Positions 25,514 to 34,115 of a DNA stretch of 64,000 bases are shown one piece after another. A program made the position numbers and the translations under genes. A model generated the notes under the pieces. The model did no database searches and was not told where the DNA came from. It saw only the letters and a list, made by a program, of their open reading frames with translations. How positions within the stretch are numbered: the stretch's first letter is position 1; the number at the start of each line of letters is the position of its first letter. The stretch comes from Ancylobacter polymorphus. GTDB lineage: Bacteria > Pseudomonadota > Alphaproteobacteria > Rhizobiales > Xanthobacteraceae. The DNA lies in NCBI RefSeq assembly GCF_022836935.1, contig NZ_CP083239.1, positions 2,370,001-2,434,000 on the forward strand. The letters are read 5' to 3'.

Positions 25514-27193
25514 ATGAACGTGAAGAATCTCGCGATCCGCACAAAGATCATGCTGGCATTCGGGCTTGTCCTCATTGCCAGCCTTGTCACCGGTGGAGTC
25601 ATCCTGAAGGCGCAGTCGACCGTCAGTCAGAATGTCGGCTGGACCGTCCACACCTATGAGGTGCTGGACCGTGTCGACCGGATGATGGCCGCTATGGTCG
25701 ATCAGGAAACCGGCCTGCGCGGCTATCTGATCACCGGCAAGGATGGCAATCTCGATCCGCTCCGGGCCGGCGAAGGCGCCTTCGTCACCAACTGGAAGGA
25801 AGCGAAGTCGCTCACCAGCGACAATCCCGTCCAGCAGCAGCGGCTCGATGCCGTTCGTCAGCAGGTCGAGGCCTGGCAGCGCGATGTGTCGGCCTATGCC
25901 ATCGGTCTCATGAAGGCGGGGCAGGCGGAGGCCGCGCGTGAAGTGGAGTATGCCGGCAAGGGCAAGGAGTATTTCGACAAGATCCGCGGTCTTGTCGCCG
26001 AGCTAAGTCAGGCCGAAGCGTCGCTGCTCACCGTCCGTCAGGAGGAGATGCAGTCCGCCGAACACGTCATTCTCTACGCCGTCGTGCTGTCGGTGGTCAT
26101 CATCCTTCTTATCGGCGTGGTGGCGGCCTTTGCGCTGAACAAACTCGTCGCCTTGCCGATCCGTGCCACTGTTGCCGGCATGGAGCGCATCCGCGGGGGC
26201 GATTACGCCACGGCTGTGGACTACACGGAAAGGAAGGATGAGATCGGCGCCATGGGCAACGCGCTGCTCGCCTTCCGCGACAGCCTTGCCGAGGCCGAAG
26301 CCGCCCGCCGCGAGGCGACCGCCCGCGCCGAAGCTGAGCGCGCCGCCATGGCCCGGCGCGACCGGCTGGCGCAATCCTTCGTCGCCAATATGGAAAGCAT
26401 CGTCAACCAAGTCGCCTCTTCTTCGAGCGAGGTGTCAGTGGCGGCGCGCAATCTCTCGGACACGGCCGAGGAAACCTCGCGCCAGGCGGTCGCGGTGACC
26501 AATGCGGCGGCGGAAGCCTCCACCAATGTGCAGACGGTGGCCAGCGCGACGGAGGAGATGAGCTCGTCCATCAGCGAAATCGGCTCGCAGGTCACGCAGG
26601 CCGCCGCGTTCGCCGCCTCCGGTTCGGACGAAGTCACCCGCGCCGCCAGCGAGATCCGTGAGCTGTCCGACGCCGCCAGCAAGATCGGCGAAGTGGTCAA
26701 CCTCATCACCGACATCGCCGCGCAGACCAACCTTCTCGCGCTCAACGCCACCATCGAGGCGGCGCGGGCGGGCGAGGCGGGCCGCGGCTTCGCTGTCGTG
26801 GCGCAGGAGGTCAAACAACTCGCCGAGCAGACCGCCCGCGCGACGCAGGAGATCGGCCTGAAGGTGCAAGGCATCCAGCAATCGACCAGCCGCACCGTCG
26901 GCTCGATCGAGAGGATCGTCGGCACCATCACCCAGATTCGCGATGTCACCACCGCCATCGCCACGGCGGTGGAAGAGCAGGCTGCCGCCACGCGCGAAAT
27001 TGCCAGCAACACGCATATGGCGGCCAGCGGCACCGGCGCGGTGAACGACAACATGGCCGGCGTCGGACGCTCGGCGGAGATGACGGGCGCAGCGTCGACG
27101 CAGCTCTCCTCGCTGTCGACGTCGCTGTCCTCGCGCGCGGGCGAACTGCAGCGCGAAGTCGCCGAGTTCGTGCAGAACCTGCGCGCGGGCTGA
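25514..27193 (+). CDS. Methyl-accepting chemotaxis protein with CHASE3 sensor
   Basis: A 559-residue chemoreceptor. The first membrane helix is [20 protein letters not shown] (residues about 12-32). A periplasmic CHASE3 domain follows (about 33-180; [15 protein letters not shown] is its hallmark), then a second helix ([20 protein letters not shown]), a HAMP linker ([20 protein letters not shown]) and the cytoplasmic signalling coiled coil. The hairpin tip reads [32 protein letters not shown], which binds CheA/CheW. There is no C-terminal CheR-binding pentapeptide. No che genes are nearby. The ATG is preceded by GGAG. Ligand unknown. Confidence 0.93.
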   Translation: MNVKNLAIRTKIMLAFGLVLIASLVTGGVILKAQSTVSQNVGWTVHTYEVLDRVDRMMAAMVDQETGLRGYLITGKDGNLDPLRAGEGAFVTNWKEAKSLTSDNPVQQQRLDAVRQQVEAWQRDVSAYAIGLMKAGQAEAAREVEYAGKGKEYFDKIRGLVAELSQAEASLLTVRQEEMQSAEHVILYAVVLSVVIILLIGVVAAFALNKLVALPIRATVAGMERIRGGDYATAVDYTERKDEIGAMGNALLAFRDSLAEAEAARREATARAEAERAAMARRDRLAQSFVANMESIVNQVASSSSEVSVAARNLSDTAEETSRQAVAVTNAAAEASTNVQTVASATEEMSSSISEIGSQVTQAAAFAASGSDEVTRAASEIRELSDAASKIGEVVNLITDIAAQTNLLALNATIEAARAGEAGRGFAVVAQEVKQLAEQTARATQEIGLKVQGIQQSTSRTVGSIERIVGTITQIRDVTTAIATAVEEQAAATREIASNTHMAASGTGAVNDNMAGVGRSAEMTGAASTQLSSLSTSLSSRAGELQREVAEFVQNLRAG

Positions 27194-27207
27194 ACGTTTG
27201 ACCGGAA

Positions 27208-27234
27208 CCGGGGCCGCACACGCTGCGGCCCCGG
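27208..27234 (+). terminator. GC-rich hairpin after chemoreceptor gene
   Basis: A perfect 10-bp stem, CCGGGGCCGC (27208-27217) with GCGGCCCCGG (27225-27234), and a 7-base loop, starting 15 bases after the chemoreceptor stop. No U-tract follows, so intrinsic termination is uncertain. Confidence 0.5.
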
Positions 27235-27385
27235 ACGGGCCAGGGGCCTTCCCCGCCTAGTGCACGCTTGACCCGCGCGGCCAGAGCGTTCACGAGGGCG
27301 GAAGAGGCGCGGATGGGGAGGCGGCTGGGGGCTTTGCCGCCGCCTGATCTGACGGCGTCCGGTCCGCGGCGAGGAGCCCCGCCAA

Positions 27386-27622
27386 ATGTCCACCACCTAC
27401 TATGTCGTGCTGTCCTTCGTCGCCAATGAAGAAGGCGACCTCATCCCCGAAGAGCCGCGCGAGGCGCAGAGCCGGGGGCAGGCGGAAGCCATGGCACGCG
27501 CGCTCAAGGGCCAGAAGGCGGGTGTGGTCGCTTTTTCGCGGACAGGGGACCCGAACGTCGGGGATTTTCAGCCGGCGGTCGAGATCGTGCGTTACGGCCA
27601 CGTGCCGGACGATCTCGAATAA
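27386..27622 (+). CDS. Small hypothetical protein
   Basis: A 78-residue protein that begins STTYYVVLSFVANEEGDLIP and ends EIVRYGHVPDDLE. The alternating strand-helix pattern (YYVVLSFV, then the helix AQSRGQAEAMARALKG, then GVVAFSRTG and PAVEIVRYG) suggests a compact alpha/beta fold. A GAGG-type site (GCGAGGAGCC) lies 7-16 bases before the ATG. I believe similar short proteins occur in other Hyphomicrobiales but cannot verify it. It stands alone; its function is unknown. The 190 bases between it and the chemoreceptor contain only the hairpin listed. Confidence 0.65.
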   Translation: MSTTYYVVLSFVANEEGDLIPEEPREAQSRGQAEAMARALKGQKAGVVAFSRTGDPNVGDFQPAVEIVRYGHVPDDLE

Positions 27623-27712
27623 GGGCTTAGGTCTGTCTGCACCCTTGTGAGCGCATCTCTCAGGGCCCTGGTGTGCCCATGTCCCCAGACATCGAGATGT
27701 CTTGGGTCCGCG

Positions 27713-27789
27713 TGGTCGGAGTGGCAGGATTTGAACCTGCGACCCCCTCGTCCCGAACGAGGTGCGCTACCAGGCTGCGCTACACTCCG
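27713..27789 (-). tRNA. tRNA-Pro (anticodon CGG)
   Basis: A full 77-base cloverleaf on the minus strand. The acceptor stem CGGAGTG pairs with CACTCCG, the anticodon loop is TTCGGGA (anticodon CGG) flanked by CCTCG/CGAGG, and the T loop is GGTTCAAATCC. The CCA end is encoded (27713-27715). Confidence 0.96.
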
Positions 27790-27964
27790 CCGCGGCGCGC
27801 AGCCTGTAACATGGCAATGAGCCGCCCGGCAAGGGCCCCACCACCACTTGCGCAGCGAGCAGTGGATAAGCCTGTTGTGGCCGGCGGGTGCGTCGAGGTT
27901 GAAAGCCGCGTCAAGCTGTGGCTATGTCCGCCCCCACGGAACGCGCCGCTAGCGGCGCGACCAT

Positions 27965-28039
27965 TGGGGCGTCGCCAAGCGGTAAGGCAGGGGATTTTGA
28001 TTCCCCCATGCGGAGGTTCGAATCCTCCCGCCCCAGCCA
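27965..28039 (+). tRNA. tRNA-Gln (anticodon TTG)
   Basis: A 75-base cloverleaf. The acceptor stem TGGGGCG pairs with CGCCCCA, the anticodon loop region GGGATTTTGATTCCC gives anticodon TTG, the T arm is GGAGGTTCGAATCCTCC, and CCA is encoded. The DNA directly 3' turns A/T-rich and leads into remnants of an integrated element, so the 3' end of this gene looks like a former attachment site. Confidence 0.96.
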
Positions 28040-28091
28040 CCACCCATAAATTTTTATATTTCAATGGCTTATGTGGGTTTGTGCGGTCGGC

Positions 28092-28113
28092 TCTAGTACA
28101 GAATTCTAGTACA
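28092..28113. repeat. 9-base direct repeat next to tRNA-Gln
   Basis: TCTAGTACA occurs twice, at 28092-28100 and 28105-28113, offset by 13 bases, in the A/T-rich DNA about 50 bases beyond tRNA-Gln. It could be a recombinase or excisionase arm site of the lost element, or chance. Confidence 0.4.
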
Positions 28114-28264
28114 CGCCCTAGACCCGCAGTTGACCGGGTTCGTCTGGCCATGCGGGATGCCAGGAAGAGCTGGCCCCTCACAGCTTGTGCTGGGAGCTCT
28201 TTTACCGAAGACGGCCAAAAAACAGGGGCGTGGATCGACGCGCGCAGCTCCAAAAGGCGCGGCC

Positions 28265-28891
28265 ATTGCAGAGCGGCTGCAATGGCTACGCGAATTAGAT
28301 ATGGCGGTGGTCGTCAGCCAGGGCCAGAACGAGGTGGACGACCGTCGCAAGAAGGGCCTCAACATCCTGCCCCACCGGGAGCGGATGCAGAAAGAGGAGG
28401 CTGAGGGGAAGACCCGGAAGATGGCCGAAGCGAACCCCCCACGCATCGACTTGGTCGAGAAGCTGGAAAAGCTCGTTGCCGAATACAAAGCCGGGTCCAT
28501 CGATACGGAACGGTTCTTTGAAGCGCTGAAGGGTTTCGTTGCCGACCTCGACGAGGAGGAACAGCGAGACGCGCGAGAGGGCCTGAATGAGGAAGAGCTG
28601 GCAATTTTTGATCTGCTCACCACCCCCGAACCGAAGCTGACTCAGGCTCAGGAGGTTGAGGTGAAGCGGGTTGCGCGAGAACTGCTGACGAAGCTGGATG
28701 GGCTGGTAAAGACGATTGATTGGGTGCGGGGGCAGGAAACGCGGAGCGCCGTGTTCAGCGAAATCCGGGTGCGCCTGAACGAACTACCCGACGAGCCTTA
28801 TCCGCAGGCGCTATGGGACGCGAAAGTGACGCAGGTTTGGGATTTCGTGCTGCGGCGGTATGCCGAGGGTGCTTTTGCGCGCGCGCATTGA
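28265..28891 (+). pseudogene. Internally deleted type I restriction subunit (hsdR) remnant
   Basis: An open frame (in frame from 28130, homologous part from about 28265) that joins two separate parts of HsdR proteins. The first part, RLQWLRELDMAVVVSQGQNE then GLNILPHRERMQ, matches the motor-domain segment before helicase motif V. The second, from about residue 100 (NPPRIDLVEKLEKLVAEYKA onward), is the C-terminal DUF3387-type domain (EEEQRDAREGLNEEELAIFD, PEPKLTQAQEVEVKRVAREL). The rest of the motor and the N-terminal nuclease are missing. No hsdM or hsdS is present. It may be translated but cannot restrict DNA. Confidence 0.8.
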
Positions 28892-28962
28892 TAATTCGGC
28901 AATGGTAACGACCACTTTTGGGAGCCGTAGCGATCCTCTCGATGCCTGCAATCGGGGCGCGT

Positions 28963-29595
28963 TCACGTCGGCAGCCTTAGCAACTCCACAAGCTCCTGTT
29001 TCTGCCGAATGGTGAGGCCGTTGGGCGAGCACACCCGGTAGGTGAGGCCCTTCTTGCCGTGCCCCACGATCTGGGCGACTTCGGTTTCCGGGATGCGGCT
29101 GCGCTCGAAGGTCTCGACCACGTTCTTCCGAAAGCCGTGAAAGGTAGATCACCCCTCGATCTGCTTGGTGCTGCGCCCGAAGTCTCTGCCGATGTACCAG
29201 CTGCGCTTCCTGTCCGGGCCTCCCGGTGTGAGATTGGGGAATAGGAAACCGGACGGCGGACACAGCTCCACGAAGGCCTGCAGGCTGCTGTGAATGGGCA
29301 CGACGCGGACGCTGCTCTCTGTCTTGCCAGCGGGGATGTTGAAGTAGCGGACGCCATCCGCTTCCTGGATGTCTACGGCCTCCAGGGAGCAAATCTCGTT
29401 GAGGCGCATGCCCGACAGCAGTGCGATCCGTGGCAACCAGTGGAGCGGAGTGGGCTCTCCAGGAGTGCCTGGGGAGCTTTCCAGGGCAAGAACGGCCTTC
29501 AAGGCTTCCGAGCTCCAGGGGGCATTGGCGTCCTTGGGTGTCTTCACCTTCAGCGACTGCCCATCGAACGGGTTATCCCGTCTCCGCCGCACCAT
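28963..29595 (-). pseudogene. Degraded tyrosine-recombinase (phage-type integrase) remnant
   Basis: The catalytic half of a tyrosine integrase. The first catalytic Arg is in LLSGMRLNEICSLE, the beta-hairpin Lys in IPAGKTESSVRVVPIHSS, and the HxxR box in FHGFRKNVVETF. The N-terminal arm- and core-binding domains are missing upstream of 29595, where the frame meets unrelated DNA before the HlyD gene. An in-frame TGA (29149-29151) separates the Arg/Lys part from the HxxR part. At the place where the nucleophile Tyr is expected (TYRVCS, compared with the usual T-x-x-x-Y-S) the codon at 29029-29031 is TGC, Cys. The gene is dead on three counts. The 70 bases between it and the hsdR remnant show nothing. 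Confidence 0.85.
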
Positions 29596-29656
29596 GGTGC
29601 GCGGCCTGCAACATATGCGGCCGCCGCGCCGGCGATGATGGCGGGCACACGGCCCG

Positions 29657-30565
29657 TCAGCCGCCCGACCCGTCGCCGGTGATGGAGACGGTCGCGGTGA
29701 GCCCGGCGACGAGGGTGATGCCGGGCGGCACAGGATCGAGCACCACGCGCACTGGCACGCGCTGGGCGAGGCGCACCCAGGTGAAGACCGGGTTCACCGT
29801 CGCGAGGCCGGAACCGTCGGGCTGTGCGTTGGGCACCGCGATGCCGCGCCCGACGCCCGTGACCTTGCCGTTCAACGTGCCGGGATAGGCCATCAGCGCC
29901 ACCCGCGCGGTATCGCCGACATGGATGCCGCTCAGCACCGATTCCTCGAAATAGGCGTCGACCCAGAAGCTGTCGCTGTCCACCACCGATAGGGCGCGCT
30001 GGCCGCTGGTGGCGTAGTCGCCGGGCTGGGCGAGGAGATTGGTGACGTAGCCATTGACTGGCGAGACGATCCGCGTGCGGCTGAGATTGAGCCGTGCCTG
30101 GTCGCGATTGGCTAGCGCCTGCTGATAGGCGCCCTGCGCCATCTCTGCGGCGGCGGCAAATGCCTGCTGCTCCTCCTTGGAGACGGCGAGGGCATCGAGA
30201 TCGGCGCGCCGCTGCGCCTGCGCCTGCTTGTTGTCGAGATCGGCCTTGGCCCGGGTCACGGCGGCGTCGGCATTGGCGAGCGCGATCTGGTAGTCGTCGG
30301 GCTCGATCACCATGAGAACATCGCCCTTGTGTACGAACTGGTCGTCCTTGACCGGCAGTTCGATGATGCGGCCGGAGACCTGCGGGGTGACGGTCACCAC
30401 ATAGGCGCGCACCGTGCCGTCGCGCGTCCAGGGGGTATCCATATAGGTCCGCCAGGTCCACCAGCCGAGCAGGCCGGCGGCGGCGAGCGCGCAGAGAGTG
30501 AGCCCCACAGACAGCAGGGCGCGAAAGGTCGACGGCCGCTCTGCGGCCGGGGTGAGCATGGTCAT
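29657..30565 (-). CDS. HlyD/EmrA-family membrane fusion protein
   Basis: A 302-residue periplasmic adaptor of an efflux pump. It has an N-terminal membrane anchor (LSVGLTLCALAAAGLLGWW), a lipoyl/barrel-sandwich half (AYVVTVTPQVSGRIIELPVK, GDVLMVIEPDDYQ), a coiled-coil hairpin (residues about 95-165; DLDNKQAQAQRRADLDALAV), and the second half (LSRTRIVSPVNGYVTNLLAQ) with the beta-barrel. It resembles AaeA of the aromatic carboxylate efflux system. The ATG overlaps the DUF1656 stop by 4 bases, and FUSC and DUF1656 genes precede it, so this is an aaeXAB-like operon in the order B-X-A. The broken integrase ends 62 bases past its stop. Confidence 0.9.
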   Translation of the reverse strand: MTMLTPAAERPSTFRALLSVGLTLCALAAAGLLGWWTWRTYMDTPWTRDGTVRAYVVTVTPQVSGRIIELPVKDDQFVHKGDVLMVIEPDDYQIALANADAAVTRAKADLDNKQAQAQRRADLDALAVSKEEQQAFAAAAEMAQGAYQQALANRDQARLNLSRTRIVSPVNGYVTNLLAQPGDYATSGQRALSVVDSDSFWVDAYFEESVLSGIHVGDTARVALMAYPGTLNGKVTGVGRGIAVPNAQPDGSGLATVNPVFTWVRLAQRVPVRVVLDPVPPGITLVAGLTATVSITGDGSGG

Positions 30566-30768
30566 GGCCGTGGCCCCACAGAAAGGACGATGAGCGAAAG
30601 CAGGATGATGTAGATGCAGAGGTTGAACAGGCCGGGATGCCAGACATGGCGCGACAGGCTGAAATGATTGGCGATCCGGCTGAGCGGAAAGGTCGCCACC
30701 CAGGCCGCCAGAATCATCACGGCGAAGGGGGCGACATAGACCCCGAGAATGTCGATTTCTCTGAACAT
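30562..30768 (-). CDS. DUF1656 small membrane protein (AaeX-like)
   Basis: A 68-residue protein with two membrane helices (VYVAPFAVMILAAWVATFPL and LFNLCIYIILLSLIVLSVGP). The start MFREIDILGVYV is typical for DUF1656. An alternative TTG start at 30786 overlaps the FUSC stop as TTGA and would add MKRPND. It sits between the FUSC permease and HlyD adaptor genes, which is the standard arrangement; the family is an accessory part of such pumps with unknown biochemistry. Confidence 0.85.
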   Translation of the reverse strand: MFREIDILGVYVAPFAVMILAAWVATFPLSRIANHFSLSRHVWHPGLFNLCIYIILLSLIVLSVGPRP

Positions 30769-30782
30769 GTCGTTCGGCCTTT

Positions 30783-32819
30783 TCAAAGGAGCGGGGAGCG
30801 CGCAACGGCCCCGGCGCTGAGCAGTTCGGTGTGCAGGTCGATCGTGTCGCGGATCACATCGATCGCGGCACGCGCCTTTAGTTGCCGCCGGCCCAGCGGA
30901 TCGTCCGTGATCGCTCCCGCGAGAACGGCCTTCGACAACGCGTCCCGCGCGGTGGCGACCTGCCCGGCGGCGAGCGCGTCGAGGGCATGCTGCAGGGCGC
31001 GGCCCGTCGGGGCGTCGGTCGCCAGCGCCCGCAGTTGCAGGACAGCCTGCCCGAGGGCGAGCAGCGCCATCAGGCTTCCGGCCTGCTCCGGCGTCGCCTG
31101 CACCGGCAGCGCCTCGGCCCGCCGGGTTAGTCGCTCGGTCCAGCGCAGGGAGGTGGTCGCGCCGGGGGAGCGGGGGAGGCGGCGGAAGTCGCGCAGCGAC
31201 AGGTCGATGAGCCGGCGGGCGCGGAGCGGTGGCGGGACCATTGGCAGAATGGTGAAGAACAGCGTGCCGATGACCGTGCCGGTGACGATTGCCAGAGCAA
31301 GGTTGAAATAGGCGGCGGCGTCGTAGCTGGTCGGATTGCCTACCCCGAGCAGCGGCAGCGCGGCGATGGACATGCCGAGAAAGGAGACATTGTGCCAGCT
31401 GCCCGCCTGCAGCATCCCGAGCGGGAGGTAGAGCAGCACGATGACGGCGAGGAGAGCGGGAAAGGTCGAGAGGCCCGGCAGCACGCCGAAATACAGAAGG
31501 CTTCCCAGCCCCACCATCGCGGCGGCGCCGAGCGCATAGTCCTTCGACAGGGGGGCAGCCTTATCGCCGAAGGAGCCGAAGACCAGCGTGCCGATGGCGG
31601 CGAAGACGATGGCGAAAGCCCCGTTCGGCCAGGCCGACACCACCCAGAAGGCGGAGGTGAGCAGCACCGCAAGGAAGACGCGCAGCCCGTTGAGCAGCGC
31701 CGGCAACGGGTCGGCAATCACGAAGGGTCGGCGGGGCGGCGGGAGGCGCGGGCTGTTGCGTTCTCGCAGCAGCAAGATGGCGTCGGCGAGGCCTGCGAGG
31801 CCGCAGACGACCTCGCGCGTGGCGTCGAGCGCGATGCGGCCGGCGCCGTCGCTGGCAGGAAGCGTTTCAAGCTGTGCCACGACTTCCTCGGCCGCCTGTC
31901 GCAGCTGCCGGGGGGCATGGTCGAGCTGTGCCGGGTCGAGGCGCTCCAGCAGCGGAACAAGAAGGTCGCGGATCGACGTGCGGCTTTCGCTGTGAAGGGT
32001 GAGATGCGCGCCGGCATTGCGCCAGCCGACGAGCGCGCCAACCAGCCCGTCCATCATCCGCTGCAGATTGCCGGAGCGGGAGCGGAGATAGGAGGATTCG
32101 CCGATGGCCGCGTCGATCTGCGCGTGCAGCAGGCCGAGGCTGCCCGCGAGACCGCGCCGCGCGGCGATGAGGTCGGGAGACTCGCCGCCCTGCCGCAGCG
32201 TCGCGAGGAAGCCGTCCCTGAGCTGTCCCGCCGTGCCGCGCAGTGTGCCGGCCAGTTGCCGGCGCGCCGCGCCGAAATCGGTCAGCACCATCACGAAGCC
32301 GGCCGAGGCGATGCCGATGCAAATCTCGCCGACGCGGATGACGGCGAGAAAGAACGCCGTGTCCGGATTCGCCAGCGTGTCGGCGAAGATGATCACCGCG
32401 GTGATGCCGGACAGCGCCGCCGCATAGGAGGCGAAGTTGCGCAGCAGCACCACCGCGACCCCGCACAGGCCGCACCAGAGGGCGAGGCAGAACAGCAGCG
32501 CGTCGCGTTGTTGTGGAAACACCGCCAGCATCGCCACCATCATCAGCCCGCCGACAAGGGTGCCAATGGCGCGGAAGCGGCCCTTCTGCAGCGAGGCGCC
32601 GAGATTGGGCTGGCAGACGATGGCCGCGGTGGTCGCGGCCCAGAACGAGTTCTGCAGTTCGAGATAATAGGTGATGTACAACGCGAGGCTGACCGAGGCG
32701 GCGAGGCGCAGCCCGAAGAGCAGGCGCGGCCGAAGCGGGGCGAAGAACGACAGTAGCGCCGCCAGAGCGGGCGGCGGATTACCAAGATTCAGCGCCGGTG
32801 CATTGTGAGCGTCGCTCAT
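30783..32819 (-). CDS. FUSC-family (AaeB-like) efflux permease
   Basis: A 678-residue inner-membrane protein. An N-terminal membrane block (residues about 35-180) carries the family-typical LYITYYLELQNSFWAATTAA and CQPNLGASLQKGRFRAIGT. A long cytoplasmic region follows, then a second membrane block (about 380-520; AWPNGAFAIVFAAIGTLVFG) and a C-terminal soluble region. With the DUF1656 and HlyD genes downstream it forms a tripartite pump, probably for aromatic or organic acids (inferred from AaeB). No LysR regulator is adjacent. Operon order and overlaps support co-expression. Confidence 0.88.
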   Translation of the reverse strand: MSDAHNAPALNLGNPPPALAALLSFFAPLRPRLLFGLRLAASVSLALYITYYLELQNSFWAATTAAIVCQPNLGASLQKGRFRAIGTLVGGLMMVAMLAVFPQQRDALLFCLALWCGLCGVAVVLLRNFASYAAALSGITAVIIFADTLANPDTAFFLAVIRVGEICIGIASAGFVMVLTDFGAARRQLAGTLRGTAGQLRDGFLATLRQGGESPDLIAARRGLAGSLGLLHAQIDAAIGESSYLRSRSGNLQRMMDGLVGALVGWRNAGAHLTLHSESRTSIRDLLVPLLERLDPAQLDHAPRQLRQAAEEVVAQLETLPASDGAGRIALDATREVVCGLAGLADAILLLRERNSPRLPPPRRPFVIADPLPALLNGLRVFLAVLLTSAFWVVSAWPNGAFAIVFAAIGTLVFGSFGDKAAPLSKDYALGAAAMVGLGSLLYFGVLPGLSTFPALLAVIVLLYLPLGMLQAGSWHNVSFLGMSIAALPLLGVGNPTSYDAAAYFNLALAIVTGTVIGTLFFTILPMVPPPLRARRLIDLSLRDFRRLPRSPGATTSLRWTERLTRRAEALPVQATPEQAGSLMALLALGQAVLQLRALATDAPTGRALQHALDALAAGQVATARDALSKAVLAGAITDDPLGRRQLKARAAIDVIRDTIDLHTELLSAGAVARSPLL

Positions 32820-32940
32820 CGTGTCGCCTGCCGGGAGAGTTGATTGAGCCCAGCATAGGCGGTGCGTCGGCGGCGGAAATTATACGCCCGTTCCTGCCTC
32901 TAGCGCTTTGGTATGGCCGGGAATTCCGGCTGACCGCACG

Positions 32941-32976
32941 CGAAAAAAGCGGCGATGCCCGCAAAGGCATCGCCGC
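32941..32976 (-). terminator. Rho-independent terminator of alpha/beta hydrolase gene
   Basis: On the minus strand, about 30 bases after the hydrolase stop: an 11-bp stem GCGGCGATGCC (arms at 32966-32976 and 32949-32959) with a 6-base loop, followed by six Ts (TTTTTTCGCG). A textbook intrinsic terminator. Confidence 0.88.
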
Positions 32977-33004
32977 CGTCTGGAATGGCTCGTTCGCCGC
33001 CCGC

Positions 33005-33841
33005 TCAGGCCTGGATGAAGGCGAGCAGGTCCGGGTTGATGACATCGGCATGGGTGGTGAGCATGCCGTGCGGGAAGCCCGGATAGGTCTTCAGCGTGCC
33101 GTTCTGCACCAGCTTCACCGACAGATGGGCGGAGTTGCCGATGGGGACGATCTGGTCGTCCTCGCCATGCATCACCAGCACCGGCACGCTGATGGCCTTG
33201 AGATCTTCCGTCTGGTCGGTCTCGGAAAAGGCCTTGATGCCCTCATAATGGGCCTTGGCGCTGCCCATCATGCCCTGGCGCCACCAATTATTGATCGCGC
33301 CCTGCGAGACCTGCGCACCCTCGCGGTTGAAGCCGTAGAACGGGCCGGAGGCGACATCGAGGAAGAACTGCGCGCGGTTGGCGGCGAGCGCGGAACGGAA
33401 GCCGTCAAACACCTCGATCGGCAGGCCGCCGGGATAGGCTTCGGTCTTGGCCATGATCGGGGGAACGGCGGAGACCAGCACCGCCTTGGCCACGCGGCCC
33501 TGCGGCTCGCCGAACTTGGCGACATAGCGCGCCACCTGGCCGCCGCCGGTGGAATGGCCGATATGCACCGCGTTCTTCAGGTCGAGATGCTCCACCACGG
33601 CCGAGACATCGGCGGCGTAGTGGTCCATGTCATGGCCTTCGCTGACCTGCGCCGAGCGACCATGGCCGCGGCGGTCGCTGGCGACGACGCGGAAGCCCTT
33701 GCCGAGGAAATACAGCATCTGCGCGTCCCAATCGTCTGAGGACAGCGGCCAGCCATGGTGAAAGACGATGGGCTGGGCATCCTTCGGACCCCAATCCTTG
33801 AAGAAGATCTCAACGCCGTCCTTGGTCGTGACGTAACCCAT
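33005..33841 (-). CDS. Alpha/beta hydrolase (non-haem chloroperoxidase/arylesterase type)
   Basis: A 278-residue alpha/beta hydrolase. The N-terminal MGYVTTKDGVEIFFKDWGP and the segment FHHGWPLSSDDWD are typical of the non-haem chloroperoxidase group. The nucleophile is the Ser in IGHSTGGGQVARYVA, the acid is the Asp in VLVMHGEDDQIVP and the His is in YPGFPHGMLTTH. These enzymes hydrolyse small esters or lactones and can form peracids. A strong purine-rich site precedes the start, and about 275 bases upstream hold two palindromes (separate entry) but no gene. It ends in its own terminator. Confidence 0.9.
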   Translation of the reverse strand: MGYVTTKDGVEIFFKDWGPKDAQPIVFHHGWPLSSDDWDAQMLYFLGKGFRVVASDRRGHGRSAQVSEGHDMDHYAADVSAVVEHLDLKNAVHIGHSTGGGQVARYVAKFGEPQGRVAKAVLVSAVPPIMAKTEAYPGGLPIEVFDGFRSALAANRAQFFLDVASGPFYGFNREGAQVSQGAINNWWRQGMMGSAKAHYEGIKAFSETDQTEDLKAISVPVLVMHGEDDQIVPIGNSAHLSVKLVQNGTLKTYPGFPHGMLTTHADVINPDLLAFIQA

Positions 33842-33961
33842 AGCGCTATTCCTTTGATGGAGGGGTAGAAACCAGTCTCTTCCTGCGCTTCCTGCGGGAG
33901 GGCGCGGGAAACCCGTGATGCGCGGCCGGCGTCCGTGAGGCGCCGTTGCATCGTTCGCGAT

Positions 33962-34000
33962 AATATATAGCGCGATATATTTTTTCGTGAAAGCACGAAA
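33962..34000. promoter_or_regulatory. Two tandem palindromes upstream of hydrolase gene
   Basis: The first is AATATAT-AGCGCG-ATATATT (33962-33981) with perfect 7-base arms. The second is TTTCGTG-AAAG-CACGAAA (33983-34000), also with 7-base arms. They lie about 120-160 bases upstream of the hydrolase start, in the only A/T-rich patch of the surrounding GC-rich DNA, so they probably mark a regulated promoter. Which regulator binds is unknown; the AraC gene next door is a candidate. Confidence 0.5.
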
Positions 34001-34115
34001 TGCGGGCGCGGGCGCCTTTTTGTGTGTGCAGTCGTGCATGGCAGATAGGCGCGGCGCTTTCGCGAAACCGCCGGCCGGTCAGGGGGCACCGGCAGGGGGG
34101 CGAGCGCGGCGTAGG

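Noticed and set aside
25213..25602. Longer minus-strand frame overlapping the small ORF upstream of the amidoligase
   Set aside because: It overlaps the start of the chemoreceptor gene, has no RBS support and is Arg/Ser/Pro-rich as expected for a shadow.
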